Source of the DNA: Verrucomicrobiales bacterium
Lineage (GTDB): Bacteria > Verrucomicrobiota > Verrucomicrobiia > Verrucomicrobiales > DEV007
DNA: 64,000 bases
Assembly: GCA_029213195.1 (NCBI GenBank)
Contig: JARGNI010000003.1
Span: 1 to 64,000 of the forward strand
Reading direction: 5' to 3'
In this document: one piece after another, positions 24,652-33,203 of the stretch
Layout: every line of letters starts with the position of its first letter
Numbering within the stretch: position 1 is the first letter of the stretch
Translations under genes and position numbers: made by a program
Notes under the pieces: generated by a model
What the model was told of the DNA's origin: nothing
Database searches by the model: none
What the model saw: the letters and a program-made list of their open reading frames with translations, nothing else

Positions 24652-26019
24652 TTATCTTGGCTGCTGAGAGTGGGGAGTGCCCATCTCAAACTGCTTCGGA
24701 GAAGATTGGTATACCTTGCCGCCCTTCAGCTCGATCAACTCTCTCCCTATCAATGAGGCGAGTACCCGGTCACGTTCCGGCTGATTCAGCTTCTTGAAGG
24801 TTCGACCTAGCTCAGAGCGAGTGAGGCCGGGACGCTCACAGATACGCATAAAGACCGCAAGCTCCCGCTTCGACAGGCCTTCCGTGTCCGGGACGTGACT
24901 CACAGAAATTGGAAGGAGTTTTGCAGTTGTCTTCAGGTGCCGAGTATAAAGACGTTTGGCGAGTTCGAGCCCGTAAAAAGCCGCCACTAGATCTGGTTTT
25001 GGTTTCTTGTCGAGGACGGTGAACAGCAGTGCGAAGCGAAGTGCGAGCTCTACTACCCGAGAAGGGCGAATCAGGGAAAGCTCTTTTGTTCCGTTTTCCC
25101 ACTCTTGCGCCGCTGTGAGAAATTCATGTACTGGCTGAAAGGGCTTCGACTCCACTGCGAAAGTAGTCGATCGCAGCATGGCGTGGTGACGCATTACGAA
25201 GAGATCCAGACATCGTCGATGAATTTCACCTGCAACGCTCCCATCTGGAGCGAGCGCCGCAATTCCCGGTCTGTCTGACTCAAGGATCAGAGTGGGCAAT
25301 CTGGTGATCCAGGGATTTTCTTCCACTATTTTCCGTGCTTCCGTTCGCTCCACCTGCCAGTAGAAACTTGGGGCTGCTCCTGAAAATTCTCCGACACTTG
25401 GTCCCAACGGAGCATTCGAACTCAATGCATGTTCAAATCTGATTGTGTTGTCGGGCGATAGCTGCCGCAAGGCGCGACATGGACCGACAGGTGGAGTCGT
25501 TAGCAAGACATGGTGATCAAAAGGAACCCGCGGAAACGGTATTTCCAAAGAGGCCGAGGTGATTCGTTCCGACACCTTGTCAGCATATACCGCTTTCGCC
25601 GTATCAACCGTGTTGGCTACACGGTCGGCTATCGGATGGTGTGATTCATTTTCTGCACCATCTTTCTGTTCTGAACCTTGGTGAAGATTTACTTTGGCAA
25701 ACAACCGCATCGTATCCTGGAAGTCCTCCACCAGAAAACGGATTGGGATCCGGGGCCAGACTGCGTCCGTCTCAGGAGTTATCAGTAGCAACGAAAACGG
25801 CGGACGGATGATGCCGAGTGTGCTGTCGATTTCAAATGCGCCTCCAACCGAATGACCAAACCCTGCCAGCAGTGAAGCAAATGCTATCTCATGGTCGATC
25901 TGAAACTCGCGAGCAAAGCGGTCAACCAGATCGTAGATGCCCAAAAGACGAAACGAGCCGATTCCCCCCGCCCCTTCACCAGGAGAGAGAAAGTCCGGGA
26001 TCTCGATTTGGGTGTCCAT
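24652..26019 (-). CDS. Element protein, possible degenerate helicase/primase relative
   Basis: A 455-residue protein. The N-terminal part (FASLLAGFGHSVGG, then FSLLLITPETDAVWPRIPIR) sits where a DUF3987-type ATPase would have its P-loop, but no GKT/GKS is present. The middle (SRVVELALRFALLFTVLDKK) resembles the helical segment of that family, and the C-terminus (ERPGLTRSELGRTFKKLNQP) is a winged helix. The next gene upstream (513 residues) has the same overall plan, so they may be distant paralogues. A non-catalytic role in element replication is an inference. Confidence 0.5.
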   Translation of the reverse strand: MDTQIEIPDFLSPGEGAGGIGSFRLLGIYDLVDRFAREFQIDHEIAFASLLAGFGHSVGGAFEIDSTLGIIRPPFSLLLITPETDAVWPRIPIRFLVEDFQDTMRLFAKVNLHQGSEQKDGAENESHHPIADRVANTVDTAKAVYADKVSERITSASLEIPFPRVPFDHHVLLTTPPVGPCRALRQLSPDNTIRFEHALSSNAPLGPSVGEFSGAAPSFYWQVERTEARKIVEENPWITRLPTLILESDRPGIAALAPDGSVAGEIHRRCLDLFVMRHHAMLRSTTFAVESKPFQPVHEFLTAAQEWENGTKELSLIRPSRVVELALRFALLFTVLDKKPKPDLVAAFYGLELAKRLYTRHLKTTAKLLPISVSHVPDTEGLSKRELAVFMRICERPGLTRSELGRTFKKLNQPERDRVLASLIGRELIELKGGKVYQSSPKQFEMGTPHSQQPR

Positions 26020-26422
26020 CCATTTCCGAGTGTTCCCCGAGAATCTGAAATTTCCACCAAAATCTAGCGACCGCAGGATACTCGGTTGTCAGTGAAGTCA
26101 GTGCGTCAGTTTAGATTTACGAAGTCAGGAGATGGGGCTGTTTTCCTTTTCTGAACGCCAAAATTCCTATGGAGGAGTTTCAGACCATTCAATGCGCCAT
26201 ATCGCTGCATTTCTGCGACTTTTTGCAACCATGTGCCCAACAACCATAGTCGACCGCTCCGAGATCCATCGATAGAAGACGGGACGGCTCTCAAGTGACG
26301 GAAATCTACGAGAAAAGATCGGATTGATTCTTGTCCCGCCCCAAGAGAAATGGCGATTGTCAGTCCTGGTCGGCTGTGAACCGCAAGTCTTCACTGACAG
26401 TTGGGCTCACACAGATGCCTTG
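26020..26422. other. 403-bp intergenic stretch with 11-bp inverted repeats
   Basis: No convincing gene is visible. TGTCAGTGAAG at 26087-26097 is repeated inverted as CTTCACTGACA at 26389-26399, bracketing about 300 bp. Three TCAGT words occur in a row at 26089-26110. It could hold a promoter for the 455-residue gene, a remnant insertion, or nothing of note. Confidence 0.35.
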
Positions 26423-27964
26423 CTAGTTGTCTCCTATCCCCGCCAACTCGCTTCGCCCTCGCTCCGTCGTGCGGAGAATGCCCTTTTCGAACTTCTGAAC
26501 CCGGTTGGTCACAATCAAATGTTCCAGAACCGGCTCAAGAATAGATTTCCGCTGTATGTCGTACTTTCGTTGTAACTCGCGAAACCGACAAGGTTCCGAC
26601 CGATAGAGCTTACGCAGCATCTTCCGGCCTTCTTCTTCCAGTCGTTGCAGTTTCCCGGTATCAAGCCCAGTCTCCACTAGATTGAGGTGAGTATGCAGCG
26701 CGGATTCGGCGAGATGAATTGCCGCAGGAAGGAGGTCCTCGGTCTTACGTCCTTCACAGAGCTTCTCAAGTGACCACCACATGGCCGCGGGGAGGTGAAT
26801 GAAATTTGCCGCAAACGGCTTTAGGTGTGGCTCTACTTCACTGATCTGCTGGTGAAACTTGTGCTGCTCATGAAAGAACTTTTCGGCTGTCTTATTATCC
26901 AGGATGGGAGCAATACCGGGAGCATCGAGTCTACGCAGGCGCAGAACACCTTTCACGGCTTTTCGAAATTGCTCGTAGCCGCGTCGGATCACGTCAAAAT
27001 CGAGAGTGTTCCCTCCGTCATCTTCCTTGGCGGTGGGATCTACCAATAGCGTTCGACGCAAGAGTCTGTCACTCTCCGGGGTGCTGATCCACTGAGCAAG
27101 GTGAGTTCGGTCGGCAACCGAATACAGGATCCCTCGACTAGGTCTTGCTCCTACTTTGCTCGTGGCCCGGGTGCTGCGCCCGGTAAGTAGTCCTTCAACA
27201 ACCTCCGCGACTTTGTCAGGGTTTTTGGCGAAGACTCTGGCGAGGAGGCGACTTTCGGAGTCCAGGACCAGCGGTGACTGCCGATCAACTTCGCCCATTC
27301 CCTGTTGCAGCAGTTGCGAGTCAGGATTTTCCAGGAATACAAGTGGCTCGCGCAAACAACGTGCCTCGTTGTATTCAAGCATCGTTTCGTAGTTGATCTT
27401 GGCGAAAGGGCTCTCCTCGGCCATACGAGTGTCACGCGCTCGTTCCTCCTCTGTCATTGAGTAGTCCCGCTTGAAGTTCTCGTAGCGATCAACGGGATGA
27501 GACGACGAAACCATCTGGGCTGACTTTTGGGCCTGTCCAGTCGCGTGCTTTAATTCCGTCTCTACACGAACCTCATCAACCACGGCTCGGCGACCTCCGT
27601 AGTCTTTGCAATGCGGATCAGCCAGGGAGGTGGCAAGGCGATTTCGCAACTTGGGATCGACTCGAGCACTGTAGTCGATGAGGTCCACCTGGAGGAATCG
27701 CAGCGGGGCGAACAGCAGCTCGGTCAAACGTGCTTGTTCCGCTGAGTCGCCGCCGACGCTGATCATGCTTGATCCGATCGGGTGAACTTCTCCACCGAGA
27801 CCTACGAGCCCTCCGCGTGGCCCTGCCAATGCGGCTAGGAAGTTAGTGGCTTGGATCGCAGTCTGCACCTCCGAGTTGTCGGACAGCACCGCAAGGGCGG
27901 AAACAGCTTCTCCGAAATCAGGATTCTCTTTTGTGGTTTGCAAGGGGTTGGCGATAGTTCCCAT
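26423..27964 (-). CDS. Element protein, 513 residues, helical with C-terminal winged helix
   Basis: A 513-residue protein of unknown family. The N-terminus (TAIQATNFLAALAGPRGGLV) has a Gly-rich loop without a canonical Walker Lys. Residues 355-420 (WWSLEKLCEGRKTEDLLPAA, IHLAESALHTHLNL) resemble the C-terminal helical part of DUF3987-type proteins. The end (LYRSEPCRFRELQRKYDIQR) looks like a winged helix. It follows the primase zinc-finger gene by 78 bp in the replication operon. Same plan as the 455-residue neighbour. Confidence 0.5.
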   Translation of the reverse strand: MGTIANPLQTTKENPDFGEAVSALAVLSDNSEVQTAIQATNFLAALAGPRGGLVGLGGEVHPIGSSMISVGGDSAEQARLTELLFAPLRFLQVDLIDYSARVDPKLRNRLATSLADPHCKDYGGRRAVVDEVRVETELKHATGQAQKSAQMVSSSHPVDRYENFKRDYSMTEEERARDTRMAEESPFAKINYETMLEYNEARCLREPLVFLENPDSQLLQQGMGEVDRQSPLVLDSESRLLARVFAKNPDKVAEVVEGLLTGRSTRATSKVGARPSRGILYSVADRTHLAQWISTPESDRLLRRTLLVDPTAKEDDGGNTLDFDVIRRGYEQFRKAVKGVLRLRRLDAPGIAPILDNKTAEKFFHEQHKFHQQISEVEPHLKPFAANFIHLPAAMWWSLEKLCEGRKTEDLLPAAIHLAESALHTHLNLVETGLDTGKLQRLEEEGRKMLRKLYRSEPCRFRELQRKYDIQRKSILEPVLEHLIVTNRVQKFEKGILRTTERGRSELAGIGDN

Positions 27965-28042
27965 GCTTTCTGAGGATTCCTGAGATTTAGGAAATTTCCA
28001 GCGGAAGTTGTGGAGTTGGTTCCGAACTACTGCGGCGAAGGG

Positions 28043-28330
28043 TCAGCTACCAAGGTAACCGCGTCGTGGTTTCCACGATCTCTTGGGATTCACGCTGACA
28101 CATACTCTACGGCTCGCTGCCGACCCAGTGCTTCCTGCGAGCTTGTAGATTTGCTTCCGGTGGTCACCGTCTCCTTGGTGAGCTGCGCACGCGAACTTGC
28201 CGTCCGGGAAAATGACGAGGTGTTCCATCTTCCGGTCTCCGCCAGATTCAGCGCATGCGGGGCACTGAGCGGTTCTGCGTCCGTCAGGTAGTTCGCGGCA
28301 GTTTTCGAGTTTTTGGAAGTCCAAGCTCAT
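28043..28330 (-). CDS. Stand-alone primase-type zinc finger protein
   Basis: A 95-residue protein with C23-P-A-C26 and C48-A-A-H51 flanking a strand-rich segment (HLVIFPDGKFACAAHQGD). This is the CHC2-like zinc-binding domain that normally begins bacterial and phage primases. Here it is a separate gene directly after the PrimPol-helicase, which lacks such a domain, so it may complement it in trans. The start at MSLDFQ (28330) removes eight residues encoded by the leader hairpin region. Confidence 0.7.
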   Translation of the reverse strand: MSLDFQKLENCRELPDGRRTAQCPACAESGGDRKMEHLVIFPDGKFACAAHQGDGDHRKQIYKLAGSTGSAASRRVCVSVNPKRSWKPRRGYLGS

Positions 28331-28344
28331 CGTCCTCGCGAGGC

Positions 28345-28388
28345 CACACACCAAACACGGCAGTAGGGGCCTAAAGTGGTGGTGTGTG
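28345..28388 (-). promoter_or_regulatory. 9-bp inverted repeat in the zinc-finger gene leader
   Basis: CACACACCA (28345-28353) pairs with TGGTGTGTG (28380-28388) around a 26-nt loop, in the gap between the PrimPol gene and the zinc-finger gene. No T-run follows. It may attenuate or protect the transcript, or be a binding site. Confidence 0.35.
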
Positions 28389-28444
28389 TATCCATTGTTC
28401 TTCTCAAGCTATTCCTAGTCTTTCAAAACCTCCCAAGTGCCGTG

Positions 28445-30463
28445 TTATCCGTGTTGTTGGGATTCCTCTGAAGACCTCGACTTCAGCGCCAATCCTCGAT
28501 AGCCTCTCCCTCGACCTCCATCACCCTGTAAGTTCTCAGTACGCCGGACACTGTCACCGAAGCGCGACTCAATGATGGATTTCATCTTCCGATAGAATTC
28601 GGCCTGCGTTACAGCATGGAGGCCGAGAGACTCGCAAAAGCCAGAATATGCATCAAGGAGCTGCTGGCTCGACATCTCGCGTTCATTGTGGGGGACGAGG
28701 CACTCGTCTGCGAAGAAGGCCACTGAGTCTGAGGCGCGAACTCGGCCATCGACCCTGGCCTCTTGATGGGGTGTGAGCGCAATCGTCCCATACTTATCAA
28801 TATCTGAGAACGCGAGCAATGCTCCATCCAGCATCCACTTGAGAATGCCGGGTCCCTCTTCTCGAATCAGTTTCTCCTCGAACTTCTGGATAATCTTGAA
28901 CGGCTGTCCCGAGTCGTGAAAGGGAACGATGACCAATCGCCGTTTCCATGCGCTTGCGTCTTCGTCGACCCGCAGGAGGAGAGGGGAGTTGCTCGTGATG
29001 ATTACGTGAAAAACGCCCTCGATATCTTCGAATTCATTCGAGTTCTTGCTCTCGGTGCTTAGACGGTCACCACCAGTTAGCGCCTTGAGGCGCGTTGCCG
29101 AACTTGAGCGGAGGAAATCGGGATCGACGTCGCGGCCCGCCAACAAACGCTTTCCACGATATCGGCTCGTTTCAAAACGACTCCCCAAGTGGTCGGTACG
29201 GAGTTCAGTAACGAGCTTCGAACCCAGAATTTGGTCGAGCAAACGAGTAACAACTCCCTTTGAAGTTCCCCCCGGCCCTTCCAGCAGCAGAATCTTCTGG
29301 AGCTCATTGTCACCCGCTAGTACTAGCCCGAACATCTTTTGCAGCAAGCGAATGTCATCGGGCTTGAGAAATGGAGCTAACACCTCGTCGTGGAATCGCG
29401 GACAAGTTGCGTTGACTTCATAGTCGACACATGACTTTGCGATGAGGCGATCTCCCGGGAAAAATGGCAACTCACAAATCTGGGCCTGCATCTCATCAGA
29501 GGGGAGGATCAACGCGACCTTCGTGTTGTTGGCTGCGAAGCTACGCCAGCCCTGCGGAGTAATTGCGCGATAAAACTCACATGCCACTTCCGCTTCCAAC
29601 TGACCTCGGACGGAGTTGATGACCGTGGCTTTTTTCTTGAAGTGGACGGTATCGAGATCGTTTTCGCGGGCTAGACGGCCCAGGTAATCCGCAATCAGTT
29701 TTTTAACAATCTGATTGGGCATCACCATCCAAATTCCTTCGGGTTCCTCGTAATGAAAGAACTGCTGGGTCTCCAGAGCATAAAGGATTTCTCGCTCGGT
29801 TGCGATCCAGCCAGCCACGAACGACTCGTTCAGCTGAAGCCCGCCCTGCTTTCCTTCTAAGACGGGAGGTCCAAATTCTTCAACGAGATCGTTGAAAGGA
29901 TCAACACGCCCAGGAACTTTGACCCAGCCCTCCGGCCATTGAATATCTCCGAAGGGTACCTCCAGCAGAGGATCGGATGAGAAGATTTGATACGTGACGC
30001 CCTCGGGATGCTGCCCATCGACGATCGTGATGCCACGTCCGGCGCGCCACTCCCCGATCTCTTCTTCAGACTCGTTTACCAACTTGCTCACGCCCTCCGG
30101 GTATTCCCCTTTCAGTCGATACCAAAGGTTACACCCTCGGGATGCTTGGGACGTTACCGTGGAGCAGAGTTGGGGGTTACAGGCTCGGAACTGCTCAAAA
30201 GCAGCATCGTCATCAAAATCGATGGAAACGAGGTTGCCCGACTTCGGCCCGGTAAGGACGGCAATATTGTTGCTCTCGAGGAGTTGAATGTGTTGGGGGT
30301 CGGACATCTTTTCTTGCCCGAATTCAGTGTAGCCTTTCTGGATCGGTTTCTTCGTCCCCCATTTGGTAGGAACCAAGACGGTGCCATGGCCAAAGATTTC
30401 GCGAATCTTCGCTACACGGGTTGGAGGGCCTTGCGGAAGGCCTTGATGGATATTACTGTTCAT
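28445..30463 (-). CDS. PrimPol-SF3 helicase replication protein (P4 family)
   Basis: A 672-residue protein of the phage/plasmid primase-helicase type. The N-terminal primase-polymerase domain (about 15-170) has the acidic motif SIDFDDD (80-86, D82 and D84), a second motif at SRGCNLWYR and a third at VDGQHPEGVTY. The C-terminal SF3 helicase has a Walker A-like loop GPGGTSKG (396-403, K402), a Walker B position at RLLAGRDVDPDF (439-450) and motif C with N492 (VIITSNSPLLL). Such proteins initiate and drive replication of plasmids, P4-like satellites and integrative elements. Motif II lacks the usual His, so polymerase activity is not certain. Confidence 0.85.
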   Translation of the reverse strand: MNSNIHQGLPQGPPTRVAKIREIFGHGTVLVPTKWGTKKPIQKGYTEFGQEKMSDPQHIQLLESNNIAVLTGPKSGNLVSIDFDDDAAFEQFRACNPQLCSTVTSQASRGCNLWYRLKGEYPEGVSKLVNESEEEIGEWRAGRGITIVDGQHPEGVTYQIFSSDPLLEVPFGDIQWPEGWVKVPGRVDPFNDLVEEFGPPVLEGKQGGLQLNESFVAGWIATEREILYALETQQFFHYEEPEGIWMVMPNQIVKKLIADYLGRLARENDLDTVHFKKKATVINSVRGQLEAEVACEFYRAITPQGWRSFAANNTKVALILPSDEMQAQICELPFFPGDRLIAKSCVDYEVNATCPRFHDEVLAPFLKPDDIRLLQKMFGLVLAGDNELQKILLLEGPGGTSKGVVTRLLDQILGSKLVTELRTDHLGSRFETSRYRGKRLLAGRDVDPDFLRSSSATRLKALTGGDRLSTESKNSNEFEDIEGVFHVIITSNSPLLLRVDEDASAWKRRLVIVPFHDSGQPFKIIQKFEEKLIREEGPGILKWMLDGALLAFSDIDKYGTIALTPHQEARVDGRVRASDSVAFFADECLVPHNEREMSSQQLLDAYSGFCESLGLHAVTQAEFYRKMKSIIESRFGDSVRRTENLQGDGGRGRGYRGLALKSRSSEESQQHG

Positions 30464-30627
30464 TATCTCACTTAGGGATTTGGTCGGCTTTCGAGGTAGG
30501 ACTTGGGGCCGGCCAATTTATTGATATCAGGATTTGGGTGTCGGGAAAGTTGGAGATGAGTCTGTGGCAGCGGAGCTCGAGCGGGATGGACTTCCGGTCA
30601 GGATTCGGTGGCGATTTCTTTGCTCGC

Positions 30628-31563
30628 CTATTTGGACGTTGGTCGCAGAAAGGCAGTTAGATGCCGAAGGTCCTCGATCGCCCAGTAAATCTGGTCCCGC
30701 TTGGTAGGCGAGGGTGCAGCCCCAGCAATCCGGTTAACTGCAGACGCCAGTTCAAGGAAAGCATCTTGGCGCATCGCAAGCACTTCGGGCTCAACCCAGA
30801 GGTGTTGCGGAGCGTTGGCGTTGTTTTCTTTCGTGCTCTTCAGTTTGGATTCGAGATAGTCGGCAGACAGGAGATCGTCTTCTTCATTGAAGTAGTGTTC
30901 AGCCGACACGCTTCCGTCGGCGAGCTCGAATGAGGTTCCGGGAATATTGCATTCCTCGGATGTAGTTTGCGAGGGCGGCACTTCCAGATTCGAAATTGTT
31001 TCGTGATCCGGAACTACCTCGGATTGATTGCGTTCGTCCTCCGGGGTAGAAAGGGTTTTGTCCGCCCCTCTGAGAGAACCTGCTGCCGTCTTGGGATCAT
31101 CCGTTTTCTCGGCGGCCGATTTGGATTCTTTTTCGCTGAGCGAGACGACTGCCTCCTTGACGAGACGGCCAGAGATATCCTTCTTGCCAGCCAATTTCTC
31201 CGCCAATTTCCACGCTTCGACCGCCTGATCGTCGGACAGCCCGATGAGAGGACGAACCTGAGCTTCGTTGGTAGGCTCAATGTCAACAGCTGTTGACAAA
31301 TAATCAGCTTTTTCGGCACCCCCGATCAGTTGAAAGGCACGCTGTCGGGTAAATCCCCAGCGATTCCGGCAGTATGCTTCGAATGTGTCGTAGTGTTCCC
31401 GGTAGAGTCGGCTTGCTCGAATATCTATAAGAGCGAAACCCATTTCAACGAAGGACAACAGACCGTTGTGAATCGCGGCTTCGTTCTCCTCAAACCTCGC
31501 CCGCTCAGACTCGGAAAGGAGGATATTATCAATGGAGCTATTCGTGAAGTTGAGAGTTTTCAT
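30628..31563 (-). CDS. Element protein with plasmid-type helical N-terminus
   Basis: A 311-residue protein. Residues 15-120 (SFVEMGFALIDIRASRLYRE, then YCRNRWGFTRQRAFQLIGGA) are of a type I recall in phage and plasmid proteins of the ParB-accessory/DUF3102-like kind: helices with an embedded helix-turn-helix. The middle (130-230) is acidic and disordered, the end helical. There is no catalytic ParB box. It lies between the HTH gene and the PrimPol gene and may be a replication or partition accessory DNA-binding protein. Confidence 0.55.
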   Translation of the reverse strand: MKTLNFTNSSIDNILLSESERARFEENEAAIHNGLLSFVEMGFALIDIRASRLYREHYDTFEAYCRNRWGFTRQRAFQLIGGAEKADYLSTAVDIEPTNEAQVRPLIGLSDDQAVEAWKLAEKLAGKKDISGRLVKEAVVSLSEKESKSAAEKTDDPKTAAGSLRGADKTLSTPEDERNQSEVVPDHETISNLEVPPSQTTSEECNIPGTSFELADGSVSAEHYFNEEDDLLSADYLESKLKSTKENNANAPQHLWVEPEVLAMRQDAFLELASAVNRIAGAAPSPTKRDQIYWAIEDLRHLTAFLRPTSK

Positions 31564-31592
31564 TCCAAACGTGATAGAATCTCGTTGTCGCT

Positions 31593-31823
31593 CTAGCCCT
31601 TGGCATTTGCCTCCTGGTCCTTCTTTTCGAGGAATTCGGTAAGGTCCGAAGGGTAGATGAATCTTCTGTTATTCACTCGGAGAATGCGGAGACCTTGCGC
31701 CTCCCACCTCCAAAACGTTGGACGTGAAGCGATGCCAAGCTTACGGAAGTGTTCCTCGGGAAGTGGAATCTCCATGCCACCGCGCTGGCTGATGTCGCCG
31801 GGTTTTGAAATGTCTGCTGCCAT
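31593..31823 (-). CDS. Excisionase-like helix-turn-helix protein
   Basis: A 76-residue protein in the AlpA/Xis-type winged HTH layout: FRKLGIASRPTFWRWEAQGL followed by RILRVNNRRFIYPSDLTEFL. Such proteins act as excisionases or repressors of mobile elements. It lies near the tRNA end of the element, 29 bp before the downstream 311-residue gene, and just below the 13-bp tandem repeats. Confidence 0.7.
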   Translation of the reverse strand: MAADISKPGDISQRGGMEIPLPEEHFRKLGIASRPTFWRWEAQGLRILRVNNRRFIYPSDLTEFLEKKDQEANAKG

Positions 31824-31899
31824 GAATATATCATTTCATGACGTATCATGATTGCACCGGACACCGAGTATTTCTTCAATGTCCGGATTCCAGTCCGAC

Positions 31900-31946
31900 G
31901 GCTGATTTCAGGGGCTGATTTCAGGGGCTGATTTCAGGGGCTGATT
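31900..31946. repeat. Tandem 13-bp repeats (3.6 copies of GGCTGATTTCAGG)
   Basis: Three identical copies at 31900-31912, 31913-31925 and 31926-31938, then GGCTGATT at 31939-31946. They lie upstream of the HTH/replication operon and end at the stop codon of the 348-residue gene. Perfect short direct repeats next to a replication operon resemble iterons or a regulator array; slippage is an alternative. Confidence 0.8.
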
Positions 31947-32991
31947 AAAGCGCTTCGAAAGCGATCGAGAGGTTGAATCGATCAAACCACCTGTTGAACT
32001 GCTTTCGCGCGTTCTCACCTTTCACACCTTTTTCTGAAGCGTTCGAAATATGCTGAAGAATAGACGGATGGACACGGTAGGGAACAATTTTATCTGAGTG
32101 GCCTTCAACGGAACTATTGAGCTCTCGAAGTTTACTTTCAAGACTGCGAGTGATCGACGCTGCATCTAGACCGCCCTTTACCGCTGAAACAATGATTTCG
32201 CGCCCGATCTTGGAAAGTTGATCTTCCAAATCATCGAGCATCAAAACTCTCTTGGTCGATGGCTTTCTTTCATCGGGCTCCGCAATCGTCATCACCCCGG
32301 ACTTAGAATCGATGTTTACGAATTTGATGAAGTTGGAAGGAAGAAATAGATCTCCTAATCCTGATTTCTCCACACCTCCGGGGGCATCTCCGCTGTCGAT
32401 GCGGTCCGATTCGAGATCACACTCAAGATTGTTCGTTTCGGTGGCGTGATCATTTTTCGAGGTTGCTGATTGGTAGAAGATCTTGGCGGCATCCTGTACC
32501 AATGCGTTTGATGAAAGTGGCCTGAGAAATTCGAGCAACGGATTGAGGGTTTCCACGAATCTAAGTCTGTGGTAACTCGGAATTCGAATCCAAGGTAGTT
32601 GGTAACCTGCCAAAAGCTGAAAAACACATCGCTGCCAGTCTTCCGAGAGTTCAATTTGATCACGCAAGCGTCGAAGGATTTCGCCGTATTCTGCCTCAGT
32701 ATAGCAATACTGGCTTGGATCCGAGGGAACCGGTTTCAAGTGTCTACCGAGAAATTGCATAGCAATCTTCTCGATTGCCGGGTGTCTGCGCAGGCACTCC
32801 CAAAAGATAGGCCCCGGAGAAAACGCCATCACGCCTCCAGTCCCTTCTACTCGCAGCACCAATTCCTCATGATCTTCGTCGAGTCTCAATTCGTGGCCGT
32901 CTGCCGTCCGAATCTCTTTCAACCACCAATTCGTGTCATCGAAAAGAGGATTTTCTCGCCACCACAGGAGGTCTATTTTGCTGAAACTCAC
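31945..32991 (-). CDS. Hypothetical element protein next to the tRNA boundary
   Basis: A 348-residue soluble protein not recognised. The N-terminal half is strand-rich and aromatic (LLWWRENPLFDDTNWWLKEI); the C-terminal half is helical and charged. It has none of the Arg-His-Arg-Tyr residues of tyrosine integrases or the serine-recombinase N-terminus, although it occupies the place where an integrase is usually found. The start is GTG at 32991; no nearby ATG gives a better start. Confidence 0.5.
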   Translation of the reverse strand: MSFSKIDLLWWRENPLFDDTNWWLKEIRTADGHELRLDEDHEELVLRVEGTGGVMAFSPGPIFWECLRRHPAIEKIAMQFLGRHLKPVPSDPSQYCYTEAEYGEILRRLRDQIELSEDWQRCVFQLLAGYQLPWIRIPSYHRLRFVETLNPLLEFLRPLSSNALVQDAAKIFYQSATSKNDHATETNNLECDLESDRIDSGDAPGGVEKSGLGDLFLPSNFIKFVNIDSKSGVMTIAEPDERKPSTKRVLMLDDLEDQLSKIGREIIVSAVKGGLDAASITRSLESKLRELNSSVEGHSDKIVPYRVHPSILQHISNASEKGVKGENARKQFNRWFDRFNLSIAFEAL

Positions 32992-33033
32992 GCGAGAATC
33001 TAATGACGAAGAAAAATATTCTCAAATCGATTT

Positions 33034-33054
33034 CGGGGTCAAAACGGGGTCAAA
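33034..33054. repeat. CGGGGTCAAA direct repeat beside the tRNA
   Basis: CGGGGTCAAA at 33034-33043 and 33045-33054, an 11-bp period. It lies between the 348-residue gene and the tRNA 3' end. Such short direct repeats next to an attachment site are typical arm-type sites of integrases, but no integrase is visible here. Confidence 0.55.
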
Positions 33055-33113
33055 CACGCTTTTTCTCAAAATCCCGGTCGCCGCATACTACTTCGCAACC
33101 TGTTGATAATAAA

Positions 33114-33203
33114 TGGCGGAGGGAGTGGGATTCGAACCCACGGTAGGTTGCCCTACACTCGATTTCGAATCGAGCGCCTTAAACCGGACTCAGCCATCCC
33201 TCC
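33114..33203 (-). tRNA. tRNA-Ser (anticodon CGA)
   Basis: Complete cloverleaf on the minus strand: acceptor arm GGAGGGA (5', ending at 33203) pairs with TCCCTCC, discriminator G and encoded CCA (33114-33116). The D-loop region, a CTCGA/TCGAG anticodon stem with loop TTCGAAA (anticodon CGA at 33165-33167), the long variable arm (GTAGGGCAACCTAC) and GGTTCGAATCC T-arm are all present. The long variable arm and CGA identify it as a serine tRNA for UCG. Its 3' end faces the putative element. Confidence 0.97.

Larger units (their letters stand above)
14700..33113. mobile_element. Putative integrated element abutting tRNA-Ser
   Basis: This stretch holds replication-type genes (PrimPol-SF3 helicase, primase zinc finger, excisionase-like HTH), regulators with their own operators, a clamp paralogue and a PD-(D/E)XK nuclease, and it ends exactly at the 3' end of tRNA-Ser, a common integration site. 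Beyond the tRNA the genes are ordinary chromosomal ones. The left limit given is only where the replication/AAA modules begin; the metal locus at 1-10.6 kb may be cargo of the same element. No integrase gene and no second copy of the tRNA end were seen. Confidence 0.5.

Noticed and set aside
26106-26394. Overlapping 62- and 75-codon leftward ORFs in the intergenic gap
   Set aside because: No leader, no coding character and no resemblance to a family.
31900-31946. Possible CRISPR array
   Set aside because: Units are 13 bp and directly adjacent, with no spacers; no cas genes are present although a Cas4-like nuclease lies elsewhere.
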